Part shown: positions 24,227 to 36,396 of the stretch, one piece after another
Layout of the letters: every line of letters begins with the position of its first letter
How positions within the stretch are numbered: the first letter of the stretch is position 1
Origin: Heterostelium multicystogenum
Lineage: Eukaryota; Evosea; Eumycetozoa; Acytosteliales; Acytosteliaceae
Assembly (NCBI GenBank): GCA_003667245.1
Contig: RCNN01000163.1
Coordinates: 1-59,115 of the forward strand
DNA length: 59,115 bases
Direction: 5' to 3'
The notes under the pieces: generated by a model
The model's input: the letters and a program-made list of their open reading frames with translations, nothing else
Databases searched by the model: none
Told to the model about the DNA's origin: nothing
Made by a program: the position numbers and the translations under genes

Positions 24227-25908
24227 ATGAACAAGTTATTACAAAGTGTTTTCATCTTGGTTGTCTTTGCTGCTGCATTGACAAGTTCAATCAATGTTGA
24301 CAAACAAACCCAACACAAGGTCGATGCTGCCTCAAACTTGCAGACTTTCACTGCATTGTTGGATTTGAATGGTGGTTTCCGTGTTGTCAGTGGAAACCAA
24401 TCGAATGGTGTCGCCTGGTGTCTCTATGGTAATGAGATGATGACCACCGGTTGGGGATACATTTCCATCCAGACCAACGGAGCCTACAACGACACTCAAC
24501 AAGCATCTGCTGCTGGTTATCTCGAAGGTTATGTCAGTGCTGAAATGATCTACCAAAACTGGTACAATATGTACACCAACGAATACCATAAGACCATCAA
24601 CCAAAAGGTTATCGCCTGGGTTGACTCTAACAATAGATACATGCAACAACAAGTAGCCGAGAACCCAGAGGATCCATTTTGGCAACATGTTGGTTTGGTT
24701 ATGACTCAAGTCGCCAGCCTCTACCAAGGTTACAATGATGCTACCACTGATCCATCCCAAGCATTAGAGTTCTACGATATCCTCTTGATGAACATGGATG
24801 GTGATATGATCGATTTGGCACCAGCCCTCAACGTTTCCTTCGAAGCACTCCCACCAAAGCACCAATTGGAGAACTTCATGCGTAAGACTGGTCACTGCTC
24901 TTCACTTATCAAGCTTACCGATGACTTAACTGAACTCTATGCCGGTCACACTACCTGGTCCTCCTTCTACGAGATGGTCCGTATGTTCAAGATCTACACC
25001 TTTGCTTTCTCATCAAGCACTTTGTCAAAGTCCGCCACCACTATGTTCTCTTCATACCCAGCTTCACTCTCCTCCATCGATGACTTTTATCTCTTGGATA
25101 CTGGTTTGGTTGTTGTAGAAACTACCAACGGTATGATGAACAATGACCTCTATTATTTGGTTACTCCATCATCTGTTTTTGTCATGGATCCGTGTAGTCA
25201 TTGCTAACCGTATGGCCTCCAACGGTAAAACCTGGTGCACTACCTTCTCACGTGAAAACAGTGGTACCTACAACAATCAATGGATCATTGTCGACTACAA
25301 CAAATTTGTCCCAGGTGTAGACGCCCGTGATGGTATGGTCTATGTCCTTGAACAAATCCCAGGTTATGTTGAATACGACGACGTTACCAACATCGTACGT
25401 ACTGGTTATTGGCCTTCCTACAACGTACCATACTTTGAGTACGTTTACAACGTATCTGGATTCAATGCCACCCAGTCATTCGGAAACTTCTTCTCCTACT
25501 CTGGAAATCCACGTGCAATGATCTTCCGTCGTGATGCCAACAACGTTTACAGCTTCGAAGAATACCAAGCTGAGCTCCGTTACAACAACTGGGAACACGA
25601 TCCACTATCTGCTGGTAACAGTGGTAATGCTATTAGCTCTCGTTTCGATTTGGTAACCAAGTCCAGTCCAAACCCATACTTGAATAAGGACGCATTTGGA
25701 GGTATTGATTCCAAAGGCTGTCAACCACGAGATGGTTCGTAACATGCAAGTTGCTGCCCAATCTGGTCCAACTTATGACCAACAACCACCATTCAGCTGG
25801 AAGCAAGGTCAATGGACTTACACCCATGTCGGTATGCCAGACACTTGGCAATTCCCATGGATGATCATGACTTCCAACAACATGGTACCTGCTCCAAAAT
25901 CAAATTGA
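24227..25908 (+). CDS. Phospholipase B-like lysosomal/secreted hydrolase
   Basis: Predicted Ntn-hydrolase-fold phospholipase B-like protein, known in Dictyostelium to deacylate phospholipids and in animals to reside in lysosomes. The start is ATG 24227, followed by a signal peptide (MNKLLQSVFILVVFAAALTS). Family motifs follow in order: GVAWCLYGNEMMTTGWGYIS, EGYVSAEMIYQNW, and RKTGHCSSLIKLTDDLTELY (about residues 218-237), where the Cys after GH aligns with the nucleophile exposed by autocleavage in PLBD proteins. Then come AGHTTWSSFYEMVRMFKIY, SYPASLSSIDDFYLLDTGLV, ANRMASNGKTWCTTFSRENS, GTYNNQWIIVDYNKF, LEQIPGYVEYDD, GYWPSYNVPYF and, near the end, SGPTYDQQPPFSW. N-glycosylation sequons are present. 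There are no introns. Two frameshifts, at about 25190 and 25715, split it into three open pieces. Length about 560 residues, as usual for the family. Confidence 0.93.
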
Positions 25909-26380
25909 ATATTACATAATATAGTAATCCAATAGATTATTATATATAAAATAAAAAATATTAAAATAAACAATAATTATATATCATAATAATAATAATA
26001 ATGAAAATAATATTGGATTTGAACTTGTTTGATTGATCATATTGTTATTACTAAGATGAGGAGTGTACTATCAAAAGAATTTTCCAAAATATTTTTAGAA
26101 TTTAAAAAAAATTTTAGAATGTTTCGATTATAGTCATAAACTGCACCAAACTAGATACCGACACTTAGAAGTTGATACCATAGGTGTTACCACCGTTTGG
26201 AAGACTGATCAATGATTTTTTAGATATTTTCTATTTTTATTGCAAATCTTTCGATTATTGTACAAAATTATAAAGGATTTTTTGGAAAAAAAATCAGAAT
26301 GCACAAAATGAACATGTGAACTAATAAGTTAACGCCAAATCAATAATAATGGTAACAAAAATATTTGGAAGTGAGTGGAA
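25909..26380. terminator. Intergenic region between convergent genes
   Basis: About 470 bases between convergently transcribed genes. AATAAA-like signals lie just after 25908 (AAATAAAAAATA, AAAATAAACAAT near 25948-25975), suitable for polyadenylation of the phospholipase B-like transcript. The rest is AT-rich with no clear feature. Confidence 0.45.
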
Positions 26381-29117
26381 TTATTTTGTTGTTTCTTTAG
26401 TATAAAAAAAATAAGTATCCATTTGTCAAAATAGTTTCTAAAAACATTAGTGAATTGTATCTCACTCACTTTTTCATCATCGTAAAGTTTCCAGTATTCG
26501 TCGGTTTTCTTTACAAAGGATACATAGTGACCAGAGTCTATATCTCCTCCTATGTGTTGAATTATACTTTGTACATTGTATTTTTGTTCTGTTGTTTTAG
26601 TGTTGAGTTCTGTTGATATATTGTTGTTGGAGTCTTCGGTGACTGCCTGACTATTGGCGGTTGTGGTAGTTGTTGTGGGATGACGTGCTTGAAAGTTTAT
26701 TTTCCTTGTCGGGCGATGCCTGTGCTGGTTCTGGTTGATTTACAATGGTCGCCACTCTAATGGTTTTCAAAAGGTAGGACGCAAAGTGGAGTCTTTTGTG
26801 ATGATTGAAGTTCGAGGGTTTCGCCTAAATCTTTTCAAAGTGTAGCACTAAGACACTTGGTGTTTCAGAAAAGTATTTAGTCATTGTTGATTTTTCATGT
26901 GAGCACTTTTCACACTTTCTATCAATTATCTCTTCTTTTAAATAAATATCCAAAAGTTCCTGTATGTCAAAAGTTTTAGTGCTGCAAGTAATAAAAATTG
27001 ATCAGTACTTCTTTAGAAATTTGTAGTTTCAAATAAACATACAGTGAGCGAGCAATATCTAAGGAAATATCGGTAAATATCTCGTTGGTTTGAGCAGTAT
27101 CTTTACAGTTTAAACAAGTAAAGTCTTTGTGAATGGTCGATCTAAAATTCTTGTTGATTGGACAAATCGATTGCAAGAGTTTTGGAATGTCAATAGGCGA
27201 TATAGAATCATCTTGGTTGGATTCCTCACTACAACTATCCATTAGTTCTCTTTCTAATTTCTTTTCTTTTCTTTTAATGTCCAACTGTTCTTTTTCTTTT
27301 TGTTATCTTGTCTTTTAACTCCTTTTCAAGTAAGTCCATAAGTGACAGTAGAAACTCATGTGAATCGTGCTGTGAATATCCTTTGAAATATGGATTGATG
27401 TCGTCAAACATTGATTTGAACGGCTTTGTATCTATCCCCAGCAATGTGTCATAGGAATTCAATCTATTTGGCTCCATCATCTTTTCTTTTTTCTGCAAAA
27501 GTAGTAAAAGATGACTATATAAACTTTGTTTATAAAATGGATCTTCAATGTATTTTTTAATCTATGAAACTATTAGTTATATTGATCGAATTTGATTATC
27601 AATAATAATAATCACATACCCATTTCCCTTCAAGTCAGTGGTAATTTCCTGTATTCCAAAAAATGATTGTAAAACTGCATTCATATAACATGTGTTTCCA
27701 AGATTCTTGAATCTAATTGTGAAGTCAAATGAACATGTTAGAATAGTTACTTTGTTCGAATTTAATATATAAATACCCTTTCTCCGTTGATATATAGCTT
27801 CTGTCTGAAATTGCTGTGGATCTTGGTAGTGGTTTAACTATACTATCAATCTTTTGTTGTTTCAATTTCTGTTCTGTTGCTGAGATTGGGTTGGATTACA
27901 GATGAGCCTGGTATGTTATTCAGCTTTCTCTTAGCAAGGATGGACTCTGATGTATTTTTGTTGATATCAATTCCATTCTGTAAATTATCCTTGAGGACAG
28001 CTGCATTGATACTTTGCTACCACTATGAATGCCATTAGAAGTGATGTTTGAATACAGAGTCCTCTTTGTCTCTACAGGAGATGAACTTTCTATATCTTCA
28101 ACCATCTTTTTGTCTTCCTGAGATTTGATTTTTGATTTAGTCGAAGTAGACATTGATGATTGAGTATTCACAAAAGACTTTGATTGCTCATTGGAGTATA
28201 AATTCTTGATGGTTGAATACAATTCATTGTTGTTGACTGATACTTTTCCATTTTAGGCTCCACATCCTTCTTTGCCATGACTTTATGGGTAATATTTGTT
28301 TTAAAATACTGTTTGATTCGTATTTTGTTGTTTCTTCATATATGTTGGAATTGGAGGAGAGTCTTGCGAAATTGATTCAATTACTTCACTGTCAATACTC
28401 TCTGCCTCTGGGTTTTGAATGAACAGACTAGATTTGATTTGTGTATTTACCAGTGAATTACTGTTTGGTCTACTAACAACATTTGAAATACTAGGATACT
28501 GAAGTTTGGGTTTATCGTCTGATTTTCTAAGATTTAATGAATAACCACCACCAAACTGGTTGCTTTTTGTATTTGGTTTGCCTCCACTAAATAAATTCTT
28601 GATTGATGGTTTACTATTCTTTTCCACCCAATCCGAATGCTTGAAAAATAGATCAGTCTGAACAGGTCCTTTTTGTATATATGCAAACAAATCCTCAAGC
28701 TGTCTCCACTCGATTTCATTAGTATTACTCTCCTTTCGTATAAATATGGAGACATCACTGTTGCAAAAGTCTACACTAATTCCATTCGAATCCGATGAAT
28801 ATGATTGAATATTGTTTTGTATCTACACATTAGTTAGTTTATCTGTTCCACACAGCCGTTTCATTTAACATACCACAATCATTACTTCATCTCTTCTGCT
28901 GTTTCTTCCTGTATAAATACAAACATCACCTTCCTCTATAATTTTGAATTCAAATACAATCTGGTAAGTTCAATCTGTTCTAACTAGAGAGTGACTCAAA
29001 CAATCCAGACATACCATTCACAAAGAATGAAAAACCAAGAAACAGCTTCTTTCCTTTAGTTTCATTTTTGGCATTCAACTCTATCGCATATTTAAACTGA
29101 TACTTTTCTATGGTCAT
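26381..29117 (-). CDS. Ubiquitin carboxyl-terminal hydrolase, USP37-like
   Basis: Predicted cysteine protease that removes ubiquitin from substrates. From ATG 29117 the N-terminal third looks like the PH-type domain of USP37/26/29 (YQFKYAIELNAKNETKGKKL ... SGISVDF-like strand, EWRQLEDLFAYIQKG). A Ser/Asn-rich linker follows. The USP core then has the Cys box NLGNTCYMNAVLQSFFGI (27710-27655), the GYSQHDSHEFLLSLMDLLEK box (27385-27326), a zinc-ribbon pair (CLNC at 27115 and CEKC near 26910), SETPSVLVLHFEKI, and the His box IQHIGGDIDSGHYVSFVKK (26560-26500) with EYWKLYDDEKVSE. The C-terminus NGYLFFYTKETTK is restored by shortening the A run at 26404-26411 by one. The catalytic Cys, the His and the acidic/Asn region appear intact. 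Introns lie near 28980-28890, 27780-27720, 27620-27500 and 27040-26980. Frameshifts also occur near 28310, 28220, 27900, 27300 and 26700. Confidence 0.85.
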
Positions 29118-29425
29118 TATTCACTTATGCACTGATAATGTGAAAGATAGCCAACAATAACTTTTAGGTTGGTATCATCTATATACTTTGTATTCACCCA
29201 AGTGAATATATTATATATGTATATATAATCTTCAGTTTTATCAAATATTACAATTATATAAAACAATCTAAATGAATTTGCAAATTGTTTAATTAATACT
29301 GTTATTTTGAACTTGATTCCAATAATTTTGATTTTTTTTTTTTGATTTTTTTTTGTTTTTTGAATTTTTTTATGTTTATTTGGTTTTATGTTTGATATAT
29401 ATAAATATATATATATTGTTTTAAG
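29118..29425. other. Intergenic region upstream of the USP gene
   Basis: About 300 AT-rich bases with ATATAT runs (29205-29235, 29395-29418) and long T runs near 29330-29370. It serves as promoter for the USP gene on the minus strand and holds the 3' end of the fatty acid hydroxylase gene. No other feature seen. Confidence 0.45.
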
Positions 29426-30599
29426 CTAATATGTTCCAAAAATAATATCGAAAATGGTTGAAGTGATTCCAAAATTCTTAGAGTCATCCTTGTAGTGGTG
29501 ATTGAGATGGTTAGTCTTAAACTCCTTTAATTTTGCTGGGAACCAAGAGATATCACCATGATGGAAATAGTAGTGAATGGTATCATACAACATATATCCG
29601 CATGCAATACCGCCATAAAGTGCCCAATTAAATCCATTTGCTTGTAGTGAGTCTGGGAAACGTTGGAATAATTTCCAAAATCCTACGGCTGCATTGGCAA
29701 AATATTAATAAGATGTAGGCTAAGATTAAGATATTCTAATACAAACCAATTAAAGCAGAAAAAGTCGGTGGAAAAGTTAATCTAGTAGAGTCATATGGGG
29801 TCAAATGATGAATACCGTGAATGAAAAAGTGGAAGAAATTTCCCCAGTATGATGATGTTTCAATGTGAAATACGAATCTGTGAAGAATATATTCGATGAA
29901 AGACCATGAAAACAATCCAAAGAAAATACAAGTGATGAAAATAAAAGCGATGAATTTGGTTGTGTAACTGATGTGTAGAATGTGTATGAAATGGTTGGAA
30001 TCCACTAAAAGATTTTTCAATATTAGTAAATTTGTACCTCCTGATGACCTCTTGAATACATACTAATGGGAAAATGTACCACCATGGCCATCTAGTAAAT
30101 AACTCTAGAAATGAATTGTCGAAAATAATAATTTCTTTAAGTCCAGTTTGTGAGTGAATCCATTTGAGATAGGTTTCGCCTGGTAGGTTCTTCAGTTGTG
30201 GCACCATTGCTTAGTTACGTCGACAAGACCGACCAGCGATGGGCTATCACTGCTCTTTGTGTTTCCAGCATTTGTGTTGTTAAGATTATTTAGCTTGCAC
30301 TTGGAGCGGATCAACTCACCAACTGAAGGTGCAGACTTGCGATATCCAATCAAAACTCCAATTTGATAGCGCTGAAGCATATTATAAGCAGTCTCAGAGT
30401 GTTCATGCTCGCGTTCGTCTAAAAAGATTTGAGAAATATCACGACCCAAGTGGGGTGACAGTATTTCGGCACCTCCTGGGTGGTCGTATACGAACTGAGT
30501 TACATCGTACACTTTACCATCCATTGTTACCCATGCATCCTGTAATGTATCGTGTTTAGCTACATCTGAGGCCAAATATTGTCCTTCATTCGCAATCAT
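29426..30599 (-). CDS. Fatty acid 2-hydroxylase with N-terminal cytochrome b5 domain
   Basis: ER membrane di-iron enzyme that 2-hydroxylates fatty acids, mainly for sphingolipids (yeast Scs7, animal FA2H). ATG 30599 opens a cytochrome b5 domain with the haem-binding VYDHPGGAEILSPHLGRDIS. A linker follows, then the hydroxylase domain: GETYLKWIHSQTG, WWYIFPLVCIQEVIRR, a membrane segment (FIAFIFITCIFFGLFSWSFI), and histidine boxes EYILHRFVFH and HFFIHGIHHLTPYDSTRL, which includes the HGIHH di-iron motif. An intron at 29746-29689 is followed by MLYDTIHYYFHHG and TNHLNHHYKDDSKNFGITST, ending FGTY. All histidine boxes are present. Frameshifts lie near 30205 (between b5 and hydroxylase) and 30010. 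Length about 360 residues, as in yeast and animals. Confidence 0.93.
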
Positions 30600-31993
30600 T
30601 CTATCATCTATCTACAGCTGTTTGCGAAATGTTAATATTAATGTAAATTTAATAAAACGAATATGTTTAAACCAAAAAAAAGTGATTAACAATTTGTTAT
30701 GATGTACAAAAAAAAGAAAAAGGAAAAACAAAAAAATAAAACAACAACAAATGCTTCGTTTTTCTTAAACTCCAACTAATCTTACAATTTCCTCAATAAA
30801 TGATTTGAATTATGTGAATTGGTTGAGTATCTTTGCTGATGCTGTTTTTGTTGTTGCTGTTGTTTATACTAACTAAATAACTACTATATCTATGATATAT
30901 GATAATAGTACAAAATTAAAGTAATTTTTGTTTCATACCACCAACCAAATATGATAATGAAGAAGTATTAAAGAAAATACAACGAAATATTATAATTCTC
31001 TTATTACCTTAAAAAAAAAATTAAAAGTATAAAATGATAAATAAAAAACAAATAATTTATTATTATTATTATTAAGTTGGCAATGATATCACACAACACA
31101 ATGCTTGTTCCGCGCTGACTTGTCTACATAATTATAATATATTTATTATTAATTTGCAAATATGTTTTTTTTTAGCAAATAAGTACATAAAAAATAATAA
31201 TAATAATTAAAAAAATGTTAATATTAATCACCCAACTCCTAAATTCTGTGAGAATGAAGACACCACACCACACACCTAAGAACACATTTTTATGTCAGTA
31301 CACAATTGTGACGATATTTTAGATGTATATTAATTGACAATCATCCCCTTTCGATTTAGGAAATAATTTTAACTTGCAATCTATAAACTACTTGTTTAAA
31401 AGAGTCACTTATTTAGTGAATTCTATTTGTTTTAAATGTTGTTGTTTTTGTTGTTGTTGATGTTATTGTGATCTATGTTATAATAAACTAAATACATACC
31501 AACAGTATAGTTAGTTGTAAAGAATTGATTTATTTATTATAATAATAAGTAATATAATAATAATAATAATAAAATAATCTTTGAAGATTAAATAAAATAA
31601 AAATGTGTAAGAAGCAGTGCAATGTTTAGGGTTGTTTTTTATTTTTTCGTATCTTATTTAATTAAGCCTTTATTTATTTTTGTCAGGCAATAAACAAACA
31701 CCTTTATTGTCATCATTCGATCATTATGTTGCCGCTATCACACACCACCTAAAATTCCAATAACAATTATGTCAAAATATGGAGATTCTTTGTAAAACAA
31801 TATGATGAAATATGGTTTTTTGGACTGGGGTTGATTTTGAGTATCTACCAATGTGATGTAACCCTCAACAAAAAATAAAAAAAAATATCGAAAAATAGTT
31901 TGTGAAGCATTTGTGTGTGGTTTGCTAATGCTAATCAACAACACACTAATGATTAATAAGGTAAATCTTAATTATCTGTTAGAAGGATGCATT
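30600..31993. other. Intergenic region, AT-rich with simple repeats
   Basis: About 1.4 kb holding the promoter of the hydroxylase gene and the 3' region of the PP2A subunit gene. It contains A-runs (30675-30735), TTA/TAA trinucleotide runs (31058-31075, 31540-31575) and GTT/TTG-rich stretches (30842-30865, 31440-31462). No RNA gene was recognised. Confidence 0.5.
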
Positions 31994-34072
31994 TTAGTTA
32001 AGTTTGCTAGGTACCGTTGAGTACACAAACAATTGATTCTTGTTACTTAGGGCAACTGATCCGCTGGCATATGTGATGCAGTTAATCATGGCATTGAGAT
32101 GATCTTTGATAGTTAGTTTTTCAACACTCATCGAACCTGATGATGAGTGTCTTTGTTGGTGGTTATTGCTATTTACAAAAGGTGAGTTATTACTGTAGTT
32201 GTTGATAGTTGACCAGTTACGAATTGGAATGTGATTGAATTGATTGTATATATCGATATGTATTGGGTCAAAGAGATATCCTGTTGTTGCGTTGGAATTG
32301 GCCGAGGGCAATGGCGGTGATGGCTGCACCCCGCCAGACATGTTGCCAGATTGCTTTAGCCATTGCTGCTGTTGTTCAAGTATTAAAGGTGGAGGTGATT
32401 GCATTGAAAATGGGTGGTGAAATTCATTTATAATAGGTGAAGATGAAAAGTTAAACATCTGATGTGAATTATCAAGTTGATCGTCAAATATCGTTGATTG
32501 CTGTAGCGCGTTAGACAATTGAATTGGGAATGGATATGGTGTTGCCTCAAAACTAAAAGAATCCGACGTAAAAGGATTCCAAACCAAGGATCTATTATCA
32601 TATGATCCTGTTATAATTTCACTATTATAATAATAATTATTAGTTGGCAGATCTCTAATGGTTCTTAATTCAATTTACATACTTATTATTTATAAATGTA
32701 CATGGAAATTTATCGACAAATGAAGAGGAGTCATACATATCGTATAGTTTGACCAACAGATATTCTTGATTATATAGGTTATAAGTAGCCATAGGTTGAT
32801 TCTCCATGTTTATATCCCAAACTATTGTACACTGAATTAGTAATTTAATGGAGAAATGAATGTGCTATCTAACCTACTTAGTAGTGATTCTAAATTCCTA
32901 GTTACAAAAATATCTTCCATCGTTATTGAACTTTAAATCTAAAATTGAGTTTAGATACTGTGAGAATATAGATTGATTATTCTGTTTTGATTCGAATACT
33001 AGTTGCGCAATGTTAGCGGTTGTTATGTTTCGTTCGTTTAAAATGGACTTACTCTTTGAATGACTGTTACAAAGTGCCGATATTCTCATATCACATAGCT
33101 TGACAGTGCCGCTGCTAGTACCATAGATGAGTGAGTTACATTGTTGTGGATGAAATTCCGTTACCCTTATGATCTCTGTCAATGTTTGTATGTTCGACGG
33201 TTTCAAATCTATTATATTGTAGCATTGCTGGCCTTTATTTAGATCCCAAAGGTACACTCTAAACTCATCGGAGGAGAGGAATGTCTGACAGTCACTGTTG
33301 ATACTAATTGAGTTCAAGTTGAAGATCTCTTCATGTTCATATGACTTTTTGAGTGAGAAACTTGTATTGATTGTTATGGTTGTTGATGATCCGTAGAGGG
33401 AGTTGTTGTATTTGAAACCGAGTTAGGATCGACCATTGTGAATTTCCACAGCTTTGAGGAGCTAACACTGGTCGACAGAAACATGAGATGCGAGCACACC
33501 ATCTTGTTGCACCAGCGTATTTGTATGACTTCTGACTCATGGGCTTGAAAGTAGAATAGAATATCGAACGAAGGTTGATTGTGAAGATGAAGTTGTTGCT
33601 GGTGTTGCTGTTGCATCAGCAGATCTTGCTCCGACATGTCGATGTCATTGGACATGGTCGACGAAGATGAAACAGATATGTTGTCATCCATGACAAACAT
33701 ATCTTCATTGTCGTCACTAGAAATTCTTTCGATGCTGTTTGTCTCGCCGAACTCCACGCCATTGTAGAATTCGTCTATCAACATAATGTTATCCGATGCG
33801 TTGCTTCTTCTTCTCAATATTCGTTTCTTGTTCATAGATTCGTTGCTACCAGTGATATCGTGTCGCTTCAGCGAGCCAGAGGAGGTCGACGAAGACAGTG
33901 ATATAGGTGTGTTTCCAGACGCCATTATCGAGCCGGACGATTCGACCAAAGAAGACCAGTTGCTGCCATTCGACATGGCCATAATAGCGATAGAGCCATT
34001 TGTGTATCCGACAGCAAGATACTTCCCACTGGCATCAAACTCCAAAGTTGATATTTGTAGCAAACTATTCAT
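31994..34072 (-). CDS. phr2aB: PP2A regulatory subunit B (B55/PR55), WD40 propeller
   Basis: B55-type subunit that directs the PP2A AC core to its substrates, with roles in mitotic exit and signalling. From ATG 34072: LEFDASGKYLAVGYTNGSIA, a long Ser/Asn/Gln-rich insertion (33990-33560) larger than in animal B55, then FDILFYFQAHESEVIQIRWC. After a frameshift near 33380 come SSDEFRVYLWDLNKGQQCYN, IDLKPSNIQTLTEIIRVTEF, HPQQCNSLIYGTSSGTVKLC and DMRISALCNSHSK, the family hallmark, then SQYLNSILDLKFNNDGRYF. After introns: TIVWDINMENQPMATYNLYN, CTFINNK, and a Ser/Pro/Asn-rich insertion in the last blades. The C-terminus SGSVALSNKNQLFVYSTVPS corresponds to the final strand of B55. The two low-complexity insertions fall in propeller loops, as is common in dictyostelids. 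Confidence 0.92.
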
Positions 34073-35496
34073 TGTCTCTGCTTGTGTTAACAGACATCAT
34101 AACACAACAACACAACAACACAACTTCCTGCTTAAGGTAGCTTCTACGCTTGTTTCAACGACTCTTTCTCTTTACTTCTCCTTCTTCTTTCTTCTTATTC
34201 AAAAACAACAGATTTACGTAATATTTGCAATGCACTATTCCAATAACTTTGAATGAACTAAATTGGTTAACATCGATATCCTAACTTTACTTTAAAAACA
34301 CAAACAAAAATTAATTTTAAAATTTTATTATCTTTTCAATTCCAAAAAAATTAAAAACATACACAAATAAGTAATACATGTATGTATGTACATCATCAGT
34401 TATTATTAATGCCATTAATTTTGATATTTATTTATTTATTATGTTTTTCTTTATTATTTTTCAGTTTTTAGTTGGTAAATAATAGTAGATAAATAATTTA
34501 TTATTATTTAAATTAGTCTTTTTACACCCATAGATTAATAGTATTCAAGAAATCACATAAACAAATAATTCATTTTTATTTATTTTAAATATTGTATTTT
34601 ATTTGGATCATATCAAATTAATAATTTCTAATTATAATTATATTTTATTCTTAAAGTAGAACATTACACAACATAATGATGGAACAAATTAAAATCCTGT
34701 AAAACACAATTATCTTAAACTATGATGAGTCATAACCTGTTTATTACAATGACCAAGTTGTTCCTCGTTGGAACAACGAAATAAATTAAAACCGAACGAA
34801 AATAAAAAATGTAAAAAAGTTTTGGGTTCCAAATCAATATTTATCGGGGTTATAAGAAGACTGTCGTTTTTTGTTTAGATGTTTGATTGTATCTCCTTTT
34901 ACAAGGGAGCAAATGCTTTGTTGTTTCGATTTATACCAATCATCAAGCAAATACCTTAGATTTTAAAAAACCAAATAGGGTTCAACAACTATTCACTGTA
35001 TCAGTTAATATTAGGAATCAATCATTAAAAAGACCATAACATGTCGGTAACATTAAATTTTATATGTATTAGGCCTGTCTAATTTGCTAAATCCGAAAGT
35101 ATTGATTTATTTTGTCTGATTCTTCATGCCTTACCATATGCAGCTATGTTTGCATGAGAATAAAAAAATTGTGGTGTACAATTATCCCCATTAATAATAT
35201 TCCTACACCAAACCTATAACTAGGGTGTGTGTTTATGCTATTTTTATTTGTTGGAGTGTATATCCAATTGGTGTAATTGGTTTTAAATTTAAATTTAAAT
35301 TTAATTAAATAATAATATTAATAATTGTTGTTGTTGCTGTTTTTTGTCTCGAATCACCATAAATACCGATAACTGTGCGACACTTCTAATCATCATTCAA
35401 CTTTTCACATCAAATATTATTAATTCTATTTGTTTAGAGTTATCTCTTTTACTCTTTCAATTTTTTTAAAACAACAGTATTTGTTTCAAAATCACA
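34073..35496. promoter_or_regulatory. Divergent promoter region
   Basis: About 1.4 kb between the minus-strand PP2A subunit gene and the plus-strand deaminase-like gene. The first 200 bases hold CAACA repeats (34100-34123) and a CTTCTT-rich run (34160-34200). The middle is AT-rich with tatgtatgtatgta at 34378-34392. A GC-richer stretch at 34720-34930 contains a perfect hairpin, listed separately. TTTAAATTTAAATTTAAATT lies at about 35283-35305. Confidence 0.5.
34757..34777. repeat. Perfect 8-bp inverted repeat with 5-base loop
   Basis: GTTGTTCC, loop TCGTT, GGAACAAC. The arms pair perfectly and sit in a slightly GC-richer part of an otherwise AT-rich intergenic region. It could be a transcription factor site, an RNA hairpin or chance. 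Confidence 0.6.
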
Positions 35497-36296
35497 ATGA
35501 AATCATCAATTATCTATTTCATTGGTTTAGTTGCTGTTGTTGTTACAATCGCTTCTGCTTGCAGTACCGATCCATACAACTTGGGACCAGTCCCACCCAT
35601 CCTCACCGCCTCTGACTTGTCAGCAGAAGAGTTGGCTTTCCACACCAATTTAATGAACCAAACTATTCAAGTCACCAAACAATACAACTTCACTGTCCTC
35701 TTCTCAGCCTTGATTGCCCACAAGAATGGAACTGTTCTCTGTACTGGAATCAACAAACAAAAAGACGGACTCCACTTGCCACTCTGAAATGGTTGCCATC
35801 ATGAATTGTACCGAAAAAGTTTAAGGCTTTGGGTATCAAGCCACACTTTGGTGATTATTATCTCTACTCAACTGGTGAATCATGTTCCATGTGTACAGGT
35901 ATGTTTGTTATCTACTTCACCTAGAAATCATTTTTTAACTGATTTAATTTAGGTGCTATGTCATGGACTGGTTTTGCCAAGAACATTTTTGCCTCATCAA
36001 ACCAATACTTATATTGTAACTATTGTTTGGGTGAGCAATTGATCCCATCCAATGTTATTGCTTATGCCAATGGTTGGAATCAAACCTCGTTGAGAATTAT
36101 TGGTGGAATTCTTTCCGATTACACCGATACCAAGCTTTTCAAGTCATACTGTAACAATGCCTCTTCACCATACAGAGTTGAACCAAAGTGCAATGCTGAC
36201 TACAGCCCAACCTGCAAGACAAATTCAGCCACCATCGTCTCCTCCTCATTCGGATTGGTTGCTATTGTTGCCTCAATTGTTTCTTTGTTATTCTAA
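35497..36296 (+). CDS. Secreted, possibly GPI-anchored cytidine/deoxycytidylate deaminase-fold protein
   Basis: ATG 35497 starts a signal peptide (MKSSIIYFIGLVAVVVTIAS, cut near SAC). The mature part has a CDA-fold layout: AFHTNLMNQTIQVTKQYNF, then FSALIAHKNGTVLCTGIN, the first zinc motif HSEMVAIMNC (His plus catalytic Glu, in the frame recovered after a slip near 35787), and YSTGESCSMCTGAMSWTGF, matching the second zinc motif (P/S)CxxC followed by GA. SNVIAYANGWNQ and several Cys follow. The C-terminus is hydrophobic (SSSFGLVAIVASIVSLLF) after a small-residue Ser cluster, like a GPI-attachment signal. The intron 35899-35952 joins in phase. N-glycosylation sequons (NQT, NFT, NGT) fit secretion. 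The fold is most like the guanine/tRNA adenosine or dCMP deaminase group; the substrate is unknown. Frameshifts lie near 35787 and 35820. Confidence 0.8.
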
Positions 36297-36396
36297 ATAT
36301 AAATAGGTAAAACAAAATGATAATATCATATTTATTCATTCAGTATATAATTATTTTAAATAAATATTATTATTATTTTCAATCGGTAAAAGATGA

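Noticed and set aside
26438..26469. Possible 32-nt intron near the end of the USP gene
   Set aside because: Too short for a dictyostelid intron; a single-base slip near 26438 gives the expected USP C-terminus just as well.
31738..31944. Minus-strand open stretch of 68 codons downstream of the PP2A subunit gene
   Set aside because: Lies in AT-rich 3' DNA, has no homology and no intron context.
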